A stretch of DNA of 64,000 nucleotides from the NCBI RefSeq assembly GCF_023015695.1, contig NZ_JALKAS010000001.1, forward strand, positions 558,001 through 622,000, written 5' to 3'. Of the stretch, positions 15,856-24,025 are shown piece after piece (positions within the stretch are counted from its first letter, which is position 1; every line of letters starts with the position of its first letter). Made by a program: the position numbers and the translations under genes. This DNA is from Jannaschia sp. S6380. Lineage in GTDB: Bacteria > Pseudomonadota > Alphaproteobacteria > Rhodobacterales > Rhodobacteraceae. A model generated the notes under the pieces. The model made no database searches. It was given only the letters and a program-made list of their open reading frames with translations, and had not been told where the DNA came from.

Positions 15856-16602
15856 ATGTCGCAGTCCATCAACCGTGCCGGGCACCGTCTGGCCTACCAC
15901 GTGACCGAGGGGCGCGGCCCCGGGGTGGTCTTCCTCGGAGGGTTCAATTCCGACATGAACGGCACCAAGGCGCTCGCGCTCGAAGCCTGGGCGCAGGGCG
16001 AGGGACGCGCGTTTCTCCGCCTCGACTATTCCGGGCACGGCGAGTCGGGCGGCACGTTCGAGGCCGGCTCGATCGGCGACTGGTACGAGGACGCGCTGGC
16101 CATGATCGCCCACGCGACCGAAGGCCCGCAGGTGCTGGTCGGCTCCAGCATGGGCGGCTGGATCGCATTGCTGATCGCGCGCCATCACCCCGCGCGCGTC
16201 GCGGGCCTCGTCACCATCGCGGCCGCCCCCGATTTCACCGAGGACGGATATTGGGCCGGCTTCACCGACGCCCAGCGCGTGACCCTGTTCGAGAAGGGGC
16301 GCGTCGCCGTCCCCTCCGACTATGGCGAGCCCTATGTCGTCACCCGCCACCTGATCGAGGAGGGACGGACGCGCCTGGTCCTGCGCGACCCGCTGTCGCT
16401 GCCGTTTCCGGTGCGCATGTTGCAAGGCACCGAGGATGCGGCCGTCCCGACGGCCACCGCGCTGCGCCTGCTGGAACACGCGGACGGGCCGGACATGCGC
16501 CTGACGCTGGTGAAGGGCGCGGATCATCGCTTCTCGGAGGATGAGAACCTCGCCATGATCCGGCACAGCGTGACCGAGGTGTTGGACCGCGCCCGCGGTT
16601 GA
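15856..16602 (+). CDS. alpha/beta hydrolase
   Basis: 248 residues of a single alpha/beta hydrolase domain. Nucleophile elbow GSSMGGW (Ser about residue 98) follows LRLDYSGHGESGG; the acid is probably the Asp of QGTEDAAVP, and the base is the His of KGADHRFS. The pattern resembles the ABHD10-like esterase/thioesterase group common in alphaproteobacteria, but the substrate cannot be told. ATG 15856 is preceded by GCGGAGG. A second, unrelated-looking hydrolase gene follows about 47 bp downstream, so the two may be cotranscribed. Confidence 0.83.
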   Translation: MSQSINRAGHRLAYHVTEGRGPGVVFLGGFNSDMNGTKALALEAWAQGEGRAFLRLDYSGHGESGGTFEAGSIGDWYEDALAMIAHATEGPQVLVGSSMGGWIALLIARHHPARVAGLVTIAAAPDFTEDGYWAGFTDAQRVTLFEKGRVAVPSDYGEPYVVTRHLIEEGRTRLVLRDPLSLPFPVRMLQGTEDAAVPTATALRLLEHADGPDMRLTLVKGADHRFSEDENLAMIRHSVTEVLDRARG

Positions 16603-16649
16603 CGCGGGCCGCCCGCCGGGGCCTGATCGTGGACAGGGGGGGTGGCGTC

Positions 16650-17639
16650 ATGCGGCGGATCGGAACTTGGGCGGGCCGTCTGCTGGCGCTGGTCCTGCTG
16701 GCGCTGGCGGCGCTGTGGCTGTTCGGCCCGCGCGAGGCGGTGGACACCGACGTGGCCTTCGATGCGTCCAGCATGCCCGACGACCTGGACGGCTGGCTCG
16801 CCGATCGGGAGGGGCAGGTGCCCGACCTGGACCCGGAGGCGCGCAAGCGGATCCTCTGGGCGGGTGCGCCGGGCGATGTCACCGATCTGGCGATCGTCTA
16901 CCTTCACGGCTTTTCCGCCACGTCGTGGGAATTGCGGCCCGTCCCCAACATGCTGGGCGAGCGGTTGGGCGCGAACGTCTATCTGACGCGGCTGACGGGC
17001 CATGGACGGACCGGCGCCGCGCTGGCCCGGGCGGATGCCGGTGACTGGGTCGAGGATCTGGCCCAAGCGATGGCCATCGGTCGCGCCATCGGGCGCCGCG
17101 TCGTCGTCATCGGCACCTCGACCGGGGGCACGCTCGCGGGGGTACTGGCGACCGATCCGGACCTTGTCGATGCGGCGGACGGGCTGGCGGGCGTGGTCTT
17201 CGTCTCGCCGAACTTCCGCGTCGCGAACCCGGCCGCCCGGCTGCTGTCCTGGCCCCTGGCGCGCCACTGGCTCCCCCTCGTCGCCGGGCGGACGCGCAGC
17301 TTCACGCCGATGAACGCGCGCCACGCCCGCCACTGGACGACGGAATATCCGACGCGCGCCCTGCTGCCGATGCAGGCGCTGATCGACCATGCGGACGGCC
17401 TAGACTGGTCCGCCGCGCGCAGTCCGGCGCTGTTCCTGTTCGCGCCAGAAGACACCGTCGTCGACCACGCCGCGACCGAACGCGTCGCCGCCGGTTGGGG
17501 CCCGCCTGCCGCCGTCCGGCGGGTCGCCGTGCCGCCGGGCGACGACCCCGACGCGCATGTGATCGCCGGCGACATCCTCAGCCCGGGTGGTACGCAGACC
17601 CTGACGCCCATCATCGCCGAATGGATCGCCGATCTCTGA
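16650..17639 (+). CDS. membrane-anchored alpha/beta hydrolase
   Basis: 329 residues. An uncleaved hydrophobic segment ([17 protein letters not shown], about 10-26) anchors the protein, with the hydrolase domain outside. Seen: [14 protein letters not shown] (oxyanion region), nucleophile elbow [20 protein letters not shown] with the acid, and a terminal DAHVIAGD with the probable His. The start is ATG 16650 with a GGGGGG run 7 nt upstream; an in-frame TTG at 16599 overlapping the previous stop is less likely. It ends 8 bp before the LacI-type operator of the next unit, so that promoter must lie inside or very close to this gene's end. Confidence 0.8.
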   Translation: MRRIGTWAGRLLALVLLALAALWLFGPREAVDTDVAFDASSMPDDLDGWLADREGQVPDLDPEARKRILWAGAPGDVTDLAIVYLHGFSATSWELRPVPNMLGERLGANVYLTRLTGHGRTGAALARADAGDWVEDLAQAMAIGRAIGRRVVVIGTSTGGTLAGVLATDPDLVDAADGLAGVVFVSPNFRVANPAARLLSWPLARHWLPLVAGRTRSFTPMNARHARHWTTEYPTRALLPMQALIDHADGLDWSAARSPALFLFAPEDTVVDHAATERVAAGWGPPAAVRRVAVPPGDDPDAHVIAGDILSPGGTQTLTPIIAEWIADL

Positions 17640-17647
17640 TCGTCACT

Positions 17648-17661
17648 TGCATAGGTATGCA
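17648..17661. promoter_or_regulatory. LacI-type operator 1 (hisD-like/NTF2 unit)
   Basis: TGCATAGGTATGCA, with perfect 6-bp arms around GG (arms extend one more base, TT...AA). The reverse complement, TGCATACCTATGCA, occurs at 20714-20727 before the unit that encodes a LacI regulator. It lies 73 bp upstream of the HisD-type dehydrogenase start. No other copy was noticed in the window. Confidence 0.75.
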
Positions 17662-17734
17662 AAATCCGCTTGGAGGGGGAGGGCGACCCGGCATGGCCTC
17701 CGGGTCGACGGCATGCGTTCCGGGGAGGATGGAA

Positions 17735-19060
17735 ATGGCGGATCACCTCAAGACGGCGAAATCGGACAGCGAGCGGGCGGAGGACGACGCGAAGGTCCGC
17801 GCCAGCGTCGAGCAGATCCTTCAAGATATCGAGGCCCGCGGCGATGCCGCCGTGCGCGAGCTGTCGCAGAAGTTCGATGACTACGCGCCCGACAGCTTCC
17901 GCCTGAGCCGGGACGAGATCGATGCCCTGATGGCCGAGCTGTCCGAACGCGAACTGGCCGACATCCGCTTCGCGCAGGAACAGGTGCGCAACTTCGCCCA
18001 GGCGCAGCGCGACTCGATGCTGGATATCGAGGTCGAGACGATGCCCGGCGTGATCCTGGGGCACCGCAACATCCCCGTGCGGTCCGTGGGCTGCTACGTC
18101 CCCGGCGGCAAGTTTCCCATGGTCGCCAGCGCCCACATGTCGGTCGCGACCGCCGCCGTCGCCGGTGTCCCGCGCATCGTCGCCTGCACGCCGCCCTTCA
18201 AGGGCCGGCCGAACCCGGCCGTGATCGCGGCCATGCATCTGGGCGGCGCGCACGAGATCCATGTCCTTGGCGGCATCCAGGCGGTCGGCGCCATGGCCAT
18301 CGGCACCGAGAGCATGGATCCCGTTCACATGCTGGTGGGTCCCGGCAACGCCTTCGTGGCTGAAGCCAAGCGGCAGCTTTACGGCCGCGTCGGCATCGAC
18401 CTCTTCGCTGGACCGACAGAGACGATGGTCATCGCCGACGACACCGTGGACGGCGAAATCTGCGCCACCGACCTGCTGGGTCAGGCGGAACACGGCTACA
18501 ACTCGCCCGCGGTGATGCTGACCACCTCGCGCAGGCTGGCCGAGGACACGCTTGCCGAGATCGAGCGCATCCTGAAGATTCTGCCCACCGCCGACACCGC
18601 CCGCGTCTCGTGGGAGGAGTACGGCGAGGTGATCGTCTGCGACGATCATGACGAGATGCTGCGGCTGGCCAACGATATCGCCTCCGAACACGTGCAGGTC
18701 ATGACCGATCGCGATGACTGGTACCTCGAGAACATGCACAGCTATGGCGCGCTGTTCCTCGGGCCGCGCACCAACGTGGCCAATGGCGACAAGGTCATCG
18801 GCACGAATCACACGCTGCCCACCAAGAAGGCGGGCCGCTATACGGGCGGACTCTGGGTCGGCAAGTTCCTCAAGACGCATAGCTACCAGAAGGTCACGAC
18901 CGATGCGGCGGCCACCCTGATCGGGGAATACGGCTCGCGGCTGTGCATGCTCGAAGGGTTTGTGGGCCATGCCGAACAATGCAATGTCCGCGTGCGCCGT
19001 TACGGCGGGGTGAACGTGCCTTACGGCGAAGGTGCGCCGCACCGCGACGCCGCCGAATAA
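17735..19060 (+). CDS. histidinol dehydrogenase family protein (HisD/HpsN-type, catabolic paralogue)
   Basis: 441 residues with the complete HisD fold. Zinc ligands expected from E. coli HisD are present: GQAEH (Gln, His), NGDK (Asp) and EGFVGHAEQ (His), plus the catalytic pair in ASEHVQVM. The NAD loop region [15 protein letters not shown] is seen. The family motif before NHxLPT is changed to [19 protein letters not shown], as in HpsN-type enzymes that oxidise sulfopropanediol and similar alcohols, so the substrate is probably not histidinol. It oxidises an alcohol to an acid in two NAD-linked steps (family knowledge). The start with GGGGAGG 6 nt upstream is ATG 17735. The operator just upstream places it under the LacI regulator encoded 3.8 kb on. 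Confidence 0.85.
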   Translation: MADHLKTAKSDSERAEDDAKVRASVEQILQDIEARGDAAVRELSQKFDDYAPDSFRLSRDEIDALMAELSERELADIRFAQEQVRNFAQAQRDSMLDIEVETMPGVILGHRNIPVRSVGCYVPGGKFPMVASAHMSVATAAVAGVPRIVACTPPFKGRPNPAVIAAMHLGGAHEIHVLGGIQAVGAMAIGTESMDPVHMLVGPGNAFVAEAKRQLYGRVGIDLFAGPTETMVIADDTVDGEICATDLLGQAEHGYNSPAVMLTTSRRLAEDTLAEIERILKILPTADTARVSWEEYGEVIVCDDHDEMLRLANDIASEHVQVMTDRDDWYLENMHSYGALFLGPRTNVANGDKVIGTNHTLPTKKAGRYTGGLWVGKFLKTHSYQKVTTDAAATLIGEYGSRLCMLEGFVGHAEQCNVRVRRYGGVNVPYGEGAPHRDAAE

Positions 19061-20018
19061 CGCCTGGACCCGCGACATGCTGGAGCGATTGGCCGATTGC
19101 GACGCCGCCACGATGCGTCAGGTGGTCGAGGGCGCTATCGCCGCCCACGCGCCCGTCCACCTTTGCCACCCGTTCGGTGACGTCACAGGGGGTGCGGGTT
19201 TCATCGGCGCCGCGCTAGATCCGCTGTGGCGGGCCTGGCCGGACGTCGAACGGCGGATCGACATCTCGATCAGGGGAACCGACGCACATGGCGAGGTTTG
19301 GCTGGGGCAGGCGGGACACTACGCCGGGCGCTTCGCCGCCCCGTTCCTCGACATTCCGCCCACCGGCCGCCTGGCCTTCCTGCGCTATCACGAATTCTAC
19401 CGGATCGAGGACGGACACGCGGTCGAGGTGCAGGCCATCTGGGACCTGCCCGACCTGATGCTGCAGGCCGGCGCGTGGCCGATGGGGCCGGCGCTCGGGC
19501 GGACCGGCCTCGTCCCCGCGCCGATGACGCAGGACGGGCTGGACCCGCAGGGCGACGGGGCGCATGCCTTGCGCGTCGTCGGCGACATGCTGGACCGCCT
19601 GCATCTCAGTCCGCAGGGCGAGGCGGCGATGGACCTGCCCCGCGCCTGGCACCCGCGTTGCAGTTGGTATGGCCCCGGCGGCATCGGCACCGCGCGCGGC
19701 ATCCGCGGCTTCCGCGACCATCACCAGATCCCGTTTCTCGACGCCATGCCCGACCGGCGCGGCCATGTCGACAAGGGACATTTCTTCGGCGCGGGCGATT
19801 ACGTCGCCTTCACCGCCTGGCCGGGGATGAGCATGACCGTCTCGGGCGGTGGGTGGCTGGGCATCGCGGGCGCGGGTCAGCGCATAACCATGCGGTCGCT
19901 GGATTTCTGGCGCGTCGAGGGCGACCTGATCCGCGAGAACTGGGTCTGCGTCGACCTTCTGCATGTCTGGGACCAGCTGGGCGTCGACGTCCTGTCCCGG
20001 ATGCGGCAGCTTGGCTAA
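19032..20018 (+). CDS. tandem SnoaL/NTF2-fold protein A
   Basis: 328 residues. Two copies of an NTF2/SnoaL-like cone fold seem to be present, residues about 20-145 and about 180-320: the first has [23 protein letters not shown] and [25 protein letters not shown], the second has [23 protein letters not shown] and [22 protein letters not shown]. Members of this fold are isomerases, hydratases, cyclases or binding proteins; no activity can be assigned. It overlaps the HisD-type gene by 29 bp (GTG 19032), or starts at ATG 19077 just past its stop. A second protein of the same length and layout is encoded at 22515-23504 in the partner unit, so the two may work together or as a heteromer. Confidence 0.78.
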   Translation: MRRTATPPNNAWTRDMLERLADCDAATMRQVVEGAIAAHAPVHLCHPFGDVTGGAGFIGAALDPLWRAWPDVERRIDISIRGTDAHGEVWLGQAGHYAGRFAAPFLDIPPTGRLAFLRYHEFYRIEDGHAVEVQAIWDLPDLMLQAGAWPMGPALGRTGLVPAPMTQDGLDPQGDGAHALRVVGDMLDRLHLSPQGEAAMDLPRAWHPRCSWYGPGGIGTARGIRGFRDHHQIPFLDAMPDRRGHVDKGHFFGAGDYVAFTAWPGMSMTVSGGGWLGIAGAGQRITMRSLDFWRVEGDLIRENWVCVDLLHVWDQLGVDVLSRMRQLG

Positions 20019-20626
20019 CCGGCGAAGAGCAGGAAAGACCAGTCGGACGGCCAGACCATCCATACCCCGATCAGCGCAGCGATCCAGGCCGCCCAGGCCA
20101 GGGCCATGACCCGACCGTCCCGCAGCAGAAGACCCAGCCCGAACAGCACGATCGTCGATGTCGGGATGGATGAGGCGAAGGGGACGACCTCCAATGGCGG
20201 GATCGTCAGGCAGAGCAGCAGGATCGCTGCCGCCGCGATACGCGGTGCGGGCGGATCGGTCAGCACCGTCAGATGCCGGCCCAGATGCCGGTCCGCCCAA
20301 TCCGCCGCTGGGCGCAACTTCTCGACAGCCTTGCGCAGACGTTCCGATTTGACGTTCCGGTTCTCCAGGAAACCGGGCAGCCACATGTCCTCGCGGCCCA
20401 TGACGATCTGGACCGCGAAGATCGCGACGATCAGACCGATCAGTGTTGGCACGCCGGGGATCCCGCCGATCGGCGTCAGCTCCAGCGACGCGGGGATCGC
20501 CAGCAGGGCACCGGTGCCGCGATGCCCGATCTCGTCGTTGACGTGGCCCACGGTCACGCGGTCGCGATTTTCGGCGGCGTGGTCCAGCGCGTCCAGGATG
20601 TCGTTCGTGTCGGTCATCACGTCCAT
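20015..20626 (-). CDS. exopolysaccharide synthesis protein ExoD family
   Basis: 203 residues with about four or five hydrophobic spans and a soluble N-terminal region. It matches the ExoD family in length and pattern: HRGTGALLAIPASLELTPIG, then GVPTLIGLIVAIFAVQIVMG, then LLCLTIPPLEVVPFASSIPT. ExoD was named from an exopolysaccharide mutant of Sinorhizobium; its biochemical role is unknown. It is transcribed against the LacI-regulated genes on both sides, overlapping the end of NTF2 protein A by 4 bp, and looks inserted between the two units. ATG 20617 (MTDTND) is an alternative start. Confidence 0.82.
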   Translation of the reverse strand: MDVMTDTNDILDALDHAAENRDRVTVGHVNDEIGHRGTGALLAIPASLELTPIGGIPGVPTLIGLIVAIFAVQIVMGREDMWLPGFLENRNVKSERLRKAVEKLRPAADWADRHLGRHLTVLTDPPAPRIAAAAILLLCLTIPPLEVVPFASSIPTSTIVLFGLGLLLRDGRVMALAWAAWIAALIGVWMVWPSDWSFLLFAG

Positions 20627-20632
20627 TGCCCG

Positions 20633-20652
20633 TTGCCCGTCTCGGCGGGCAA
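20633..20652. promoter_or_regulatory. inverted repeat upstream of exoD-like gene
   Basis: TTGCCCG and CGGGCAA form perfect 7-bp arms around a 6-bp spacer, 6 bp upstream of the exoD-like start. A second TTGCCC/GGGCAA dyad lies at 20689-20705. They may bind a regulator of the exoD-like gene; alternatively they could be an RNA hairpin in its leader. Confidence 0.35.
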
Positions 20653-20688
20653 ACGCGGCGCCGGCGCGGAGGGTTCATGCAAATGCAC

Positions 20689-20705
20689 TTGCCCTCGGTG
20701 GGCAA
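20689..20705. promoter_or_regulatory. second TTGCCC/GGGCAA inverted repeat
   Basis: TTGCCCTCGGTGGGCAA: 6-bp arms around 5 bp, only 8 bp upstream of the LacI-type operator 2. It repeats the core of the dyad at 20633-20652, with centres about 54-55 bp apart. Confidence 0.35.
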
Positions 20706-20713
20706 TCGGTGTC

Positions 20714-20727
20714 TGCATACCTATGCA
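20714..20727. promoter_or_regulatory. LacI-type operator 2 (SDR-lacI-NTF2-cupin unit)
   Basis: TGCATACCTATGCA, the exact reverse complement of operator 1 at 17648-17661. It lies 19 bp upstream of the SDR start, where a bound repressor would block transcription. The LacI regulator is the second gene of this unit, so the site would also give autoregulation. Confidence 0.75.
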
Positions 20728-20746
20728 TTCCATTCGGAGAACGCGC

Positions 20747-21502
20747 ATGACGCTCCCCCGCACGCCATCGTTCCGCCTTGACGGCCGGAGGGCCTTCGTA
20801 CCTGGCGGATCGCGCGGGATCGGCCTCGGATGCGCGGCCGCGCTGGCCGAGGCGGGCGCGCATGTGGTCGTCGCCGCGCGTGGCCGCCCGGGCGTGGACG
20901 AAGCCGTGGCCGCTCTGCGCGACGCGGGCCATTGGGCCGAGGGCGTGGCCCTCGACGTGGGCGATCTGGACGCGCTCGATGCGTTGCTGGCCGATCAGGC
21001 GCCTTTCGACATCCTGTGCAACTCCGCCGGGATCGCCCGGCACGGACCTGCCGCCGACACGCAATCCGGCGATTTCGACGATGTCGTCGCGCTGAACCTG
21101 CGCGCGGCCTATTTCATGGCCCAGAAGGTTGCGGCGGGCATGGGCAAGGGCGGGTCGATCATCCAGATCAGCAGCCAGATGGGCCATGTCGGCGGCATCG
21201 ACCGGGCCGTCTATTGTGCGACGAAGTGGGGCGTCGAGGGGATGACCAAGGCCATGGCCATCGAATGGGGCCCGCGCGACATCCGCGTCAACACGATCTG
21301 CCCCACCTTCATCCGAACGCCGCTGACGGAATCGACCTTCGCCGACCCGGAACGGCGCGCCTGGATCGACCGCATGATCAAGTTGCCCCGCGTGGGCGAG
21401 GTCGAGGACGTCATGGGCGCGGTCCTGTTTCTGGCCTCGGACGCCTCGGCAATGGTCACGGGGACGTCGCTGCTGGTCGACGGGGGCTGGACGGCCGGAT
21501 GA
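20747..21502 (+). CDS. SDR family oxidoreductase
   Basis: A classical short-chain dehydrogenase of 251 residues. The cofactor loop is GGSRGIGLG (TGxxxGIG type, with Pro-Gly before it instead of Thr), followed by LDVGDLDALDALL and NSAGIARHG. The catalytic set is Ser in QISSQMG, Tyr in AVYCATKWG and Lys four residues on, with NTICPTFIRTPLTES after it. It would oxidise or reduce an alcohol/ketone with NAD(P). It is the first gene after operator 2, is preceded by CGGAGA, and its stop overlaps the lacI start (ATGA). The substrate is not evident; it is likely shared with the HisD-type dehydrogenase pathway. Confidence 0.88.
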   Translation: MTLPRTPSFRLDGRRAFVPGGSRGIGLGCAAALAEAGAHVVVAARGRPGVDEAVAALRDAGHWAEGVALDVGDLDALDALLADQAPFDILCNSAGIARHGPAADTQSGDFDDVVALNLRAAYFMAQKVAAGMGKGGSIIQISSQMGHVGGIDRAVYCATKWGVEGMTKAMAIEWGPRDIRVNTICPTFIRTPLTESTFADPERRAWIDRMIKLPRVGEVEDVMGAVLFLASDASAMVTGTSLLVDGGWTAG

Positions 21503-22518
21503 CGAAGAAGGTCACCAGCCTGGACGTCGCCCGCCATGCCGGCGTCAGCCAGTCGGCGGTCAGCCGTGTGTTCACCATCGGCGGGTCGGTCAGCCCCGAA
21601 ATGGCGGAACGCGTCCGTGCCTCGGCCGAGGTGCTGGGCTATCGCCCGAACGCCCTGGCGCGCGGACTCATCACCGGGCGGACGCGGATCATCGGGCTGG
21701 TGGTGGCCTATCTGGACAACCCGTTCTACCCGGATGCGATCGAAAAGCTGAACGCCGCCTTCCAGGAGGAGGGCTATCACCTGCTGATCTTCACGACTGG
21801 CAAGCACGGCGTCGATACCGACCGCGTCATCGGCGAGTTGCTGGACTATCAGGTCGACGGGATCGTCGCCGCATCCGTCAACATGTCGAGTGAGCTGACG
21901 CGGCGCTGCGCGGCGGCCGGGATCCCGGTTGTGCTGTTCAATCGCGGCCTGCCGGGATCAGGCCTGTCGGCGGTGACGTCGGACAACCTGGCCGGCGGGC
22001 GCAAGGCGGCCGAGTTCCTGCTGGCCGGCGGGCATGAACGCATCGCCCACATCTCGGGCTTCCCCGACGCCTCGACCAGCCGCGACCGTCTGGCCGGGTT
22101 CCGCGCCGCGCTGGACGCCGCCGGTCAGCCGCTGCACGCGCTGGGCGAAGGTCGCTTCTCGCGCGAAACGGCCTGCGAGGCCGCGCGCGCGATGATGGAC
22201 CGCCCCGACCCGCCCGACGCGATCTTCGTGGCCAACGACCATATGGCGCTGGCGGTGATGGACATGCTGCGCTTCGACCTGGGCCTGTCGATCCCGGGCG
22301 ACGTGGGCATCCTGGGTTACGACGACGTGCCGATGGCGGCCTGGGCCTCCTACGACCTAACGACCCTGCGCCAACCCACCCGCCGCATGGTCGAGGCCGC
22401 CGTGGCCGAGATGATGGCCCTGATCGAAACCCCCGCCCGCGGCGCCCGCAGCATAGAGATCGACGGCCCGCTGGTGGTCCGCCGCACCGTGAGACGACCC
22501 GAAGGATACGAGACATGA
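21499..22518 (+). CDS. LacI family transcriptional regulator
   Basis: 339 residues. The N-terminal helix-turn-helix is VTSLDVARHAGVSQSAVSRV (about residues 5-24), followed by the hinge helix YRPNALARGLITGRT that enters the minor groove at the operator centre. The rest is a periplasmic-binding-like sensor domain (IGLVVAYLDNPFYPDAIEKL, then SGFPDASTSRDRLAGFRAAL, then FVANDHMALAVMDML). It is embedded in the catabolic operon, overlapping the SDR stop and, by its own stop, the start of NTF2 protein B. The two TGCATA/TATGCA operators are the obvious targets. The inducer is presumably a pathway metabolite. Confidence 0.92.
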   Translation: MTKKVTSLDVARHAGVSQSAVSRVFTIGGSVSPEMAERVRASAEVLGYRPNALARGLITGRTRIIGLVVAYLDNPFYPDAIEKLNAAFQEEGYHLLIFTTGKHGVDTDRVIGELLDYQVDGIVAASVNMSSELTRRCAAAGIPVVLFNRGLPGSGLSAVTSDNLAGGRKAAEFLLAGGHERIAHISGFPDASTSRDRLAGFRAALDAAGQPLHALGEGRFSRETACEAARAMMDRPDPPDAIFVANDHMALAVMDMLRFDLGLSIPGDVGILGYDDVPMAAWASYDLTTLRQPTRRMVEAAVAEMMALIETPARGARSIEIDGPLVVRRTVRRPEGYET

Positions 22519-23504
22519 CGATCGGCGACCGCTGGAAGGACCTGCCCGACTACATCATCGGCATCACCCGCGAGATCTGGGAGGACCGCGGCATCGCCAC
22601 GCTCCACGACTACTACGCGCCCGACATCGTCGTCCGCTCCCCCGGCTCGGTGGTGATCGGCAACGCCAACGTCATCGCCGCGACCATGGCCACGCTGGCC
22701 GAGTTCCCCGATCGCACGCTGCTGGGTGAGGACGTGATCTGGTCGGGCGACGATCCGCAGGCGGGCATGCTGTCGTCGCACCGGTTGCTGTCGCAGGCCA
22801 CGCATACGGGCGATGGCGTCTATGGCAAGGCGACGGGCAAGCGGCTCACCTATCGAATCCTGGCCGATTGCCATGTGCGCGGCACGCAGATCGACGACGA
22901 ATGGCTGATCCGTGACCAGGGGGCGATCGTGCGGCAGATGGGCTGGACGCCCGAGGCCTACGCCGCCGACCTGATCGAACGCGAGGGTGGCCGCGACGCC
23001 TGCGTCAAGCCGCTCACCCCCGAGACCGACCGGCCCGGCCCCTATGCCGGATCCGGGAACGACGACCCCTGGGGCGCCCGCCTGGCCGAGACCGTCAGTC
23101 GGATCATGGCCGCCGATATGCGCGCCATCCCGCAATGCTACGACCGCGCCTGCCAGCTGGAATATCCCGGCGGCGTGCGCGGCCACGGCACCGGCGATGC
23201 CGACGGGTTCTGGATGCGCCTGCGCGCCGCCTTCCCGAACGCCGCTTTCCACATCGAACACACGATCGGCCGCGACGACCCGATGATGCCGCCCCGCGCC
23301 GCGATCCGCTGGTCGCTCTGGGGCCGGCACGAGGGCTGGGGCGGCTTCGGCACGCCCAGCGGCGCCATGGTCTACGTGCTGGGCTGCACCCACGCCGAAT
23401 TCGGACCCTGGGGCCCGGATGGCTGGTCCATCCGCCGGGAATGGACGCTCTATGACGAAACCGCGATCTGGAAGCAGATCCATCTCGGGGCCGGGGCTGT
23501 CTGA
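22515..23504 (+). CDS. tandem SnoaL/NTF2-fold protein B
   Basis: 329 residues, apparently two NTF2/SnoaL-like domains: residues about 10-150 (HDYYAPDIVVRSPGSVVIGN, then ADCHVRGTQIDDEWLIRDQG) and about 185-325 (YDRACQLEYPGGVRGHGTGD, then WGPDGWSIRREWTLYDETAI). The motif IRxEW/IRENW near the end is shared with NTF2 protein A at 19032-20018. The pair is separated by the exoD-like insertion but both are under the same operator. It overlaps lacI and is followed by the DUF6653 gene with a 1-nt overlap. Activity is unknown; a binding, hydratase or isomerase role in the pathway is possible. Confidence 0.78.
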   Translation: MTIGDRWKDLPDYIIGITREIWEDRGIATLHDYYAPDIVVRSPGSVVIGNANVIAATMATLAEFPDRTLLGEDVIWSGDDPQAGMLSSHRLLSQATHTGDGVYGKATGKRLTYRILADCHVRGTQIDDEWLIRDQGAIVRQMGWTPEAYAADLIEREGGRDACVKPLTPETDRPGPYAGSGNDDPWGARLAETVSRIMAADMRAIPQCYDRACQLEYPGGVRGHGTGDADGFWMRLRAAFPNAAFHIEHTIGRDDPMMPPRAAIRWSLWGRHEGWGGFGTPSGAMVYVLGCTHAEFGPWGPDGWSIRREWTLYDETAIWKQIHLGAGAV

Positions 23505-24025
23505 TGGAAATCTTCGCCGCCGCCGAGCGGCTGATGACGATGGACGACCGCGCCTGGGCGCGTCACGCCAACCCCTGGAGCGTCTGGAGCCGTGCGACGA
23601 CCCTGCCGCTCATCGCGCTCGCCGTGTGGAGCCGGGTCTGGATCGGCTGGTGGGCACTTATTCCCGTTGCGCTGGCGCTTGGCTGGACCTGGCTCAATCC
23701 GCGCCTCTTTCCGCCCCCCCGCGATCGGGACACCTGGCCCGGCCGCGGCACGCTGGGCGAGCGCGTCTGGCTGCGGCGCGGACAGATCGATCTGCCGTCT
23801 CATCATGTCCGTGCCGCCTGGGTGCTGACCGCGACGTCGGCGTTTGGCGCGGTGCCGCTTGTCTGGGGCCTCGTCGTGCTGGACGCGGGCTGGACCATCT
23901 GCGGCATCGCGCTCGTCGCCGGACCCAAGCTCTGGTTCGTCGATCGCATGGTATGGCTGCACCAGGACATGACCGGCATCGCACCCGGAACCCCGATACT
24001 CGATCCGAAAGGAGCCCTTCCATGA
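23504..24025 (+). CDS. DUF6653-like membrane protein
   Basis: 173 residues with an N-terminal amphipathic part (MEIFAAAERLMTMDDRAWAR), two close hydrophobic spans about 33-65, a hydrophilic middle (LFPPPRDRDTWPGRGTLGER) and one or two further spans about 105-140. The pattern fits the uncharacterised DUF6653 family. Both ends overlap neighbours by a few bases, so it is translated with the operon. No catalytic motif is apparent. In this setting it might be a small permease-like or accessory membrane component, but that is only inference. Confidence 0.65.
   Translation: MEIFAAAERLMTMDDRAWARHANPWSVWSRATTLPLIALAVWSRVWIGWWALIPVALALGWTWLNPRLFPPPRDRDTWPGRGTLGERVWLRRGQIDLPSHHVRAAWVLTATSAFGAVPLVWGLVVLDAGWTICGIALVAGPKLWFVDRMVWLHQDMTGIAPGTPILDPKGALP

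Noticed and set aside
16599..16649. TTG start at 16599 for the membrane-anchored hydrolase
   Set aside because: It would overlap the previous stop but lacks a ribosome site and adds 17 residues of low quality before a normal membrane anchor; ATG 16650 has a strong G-run upstream.
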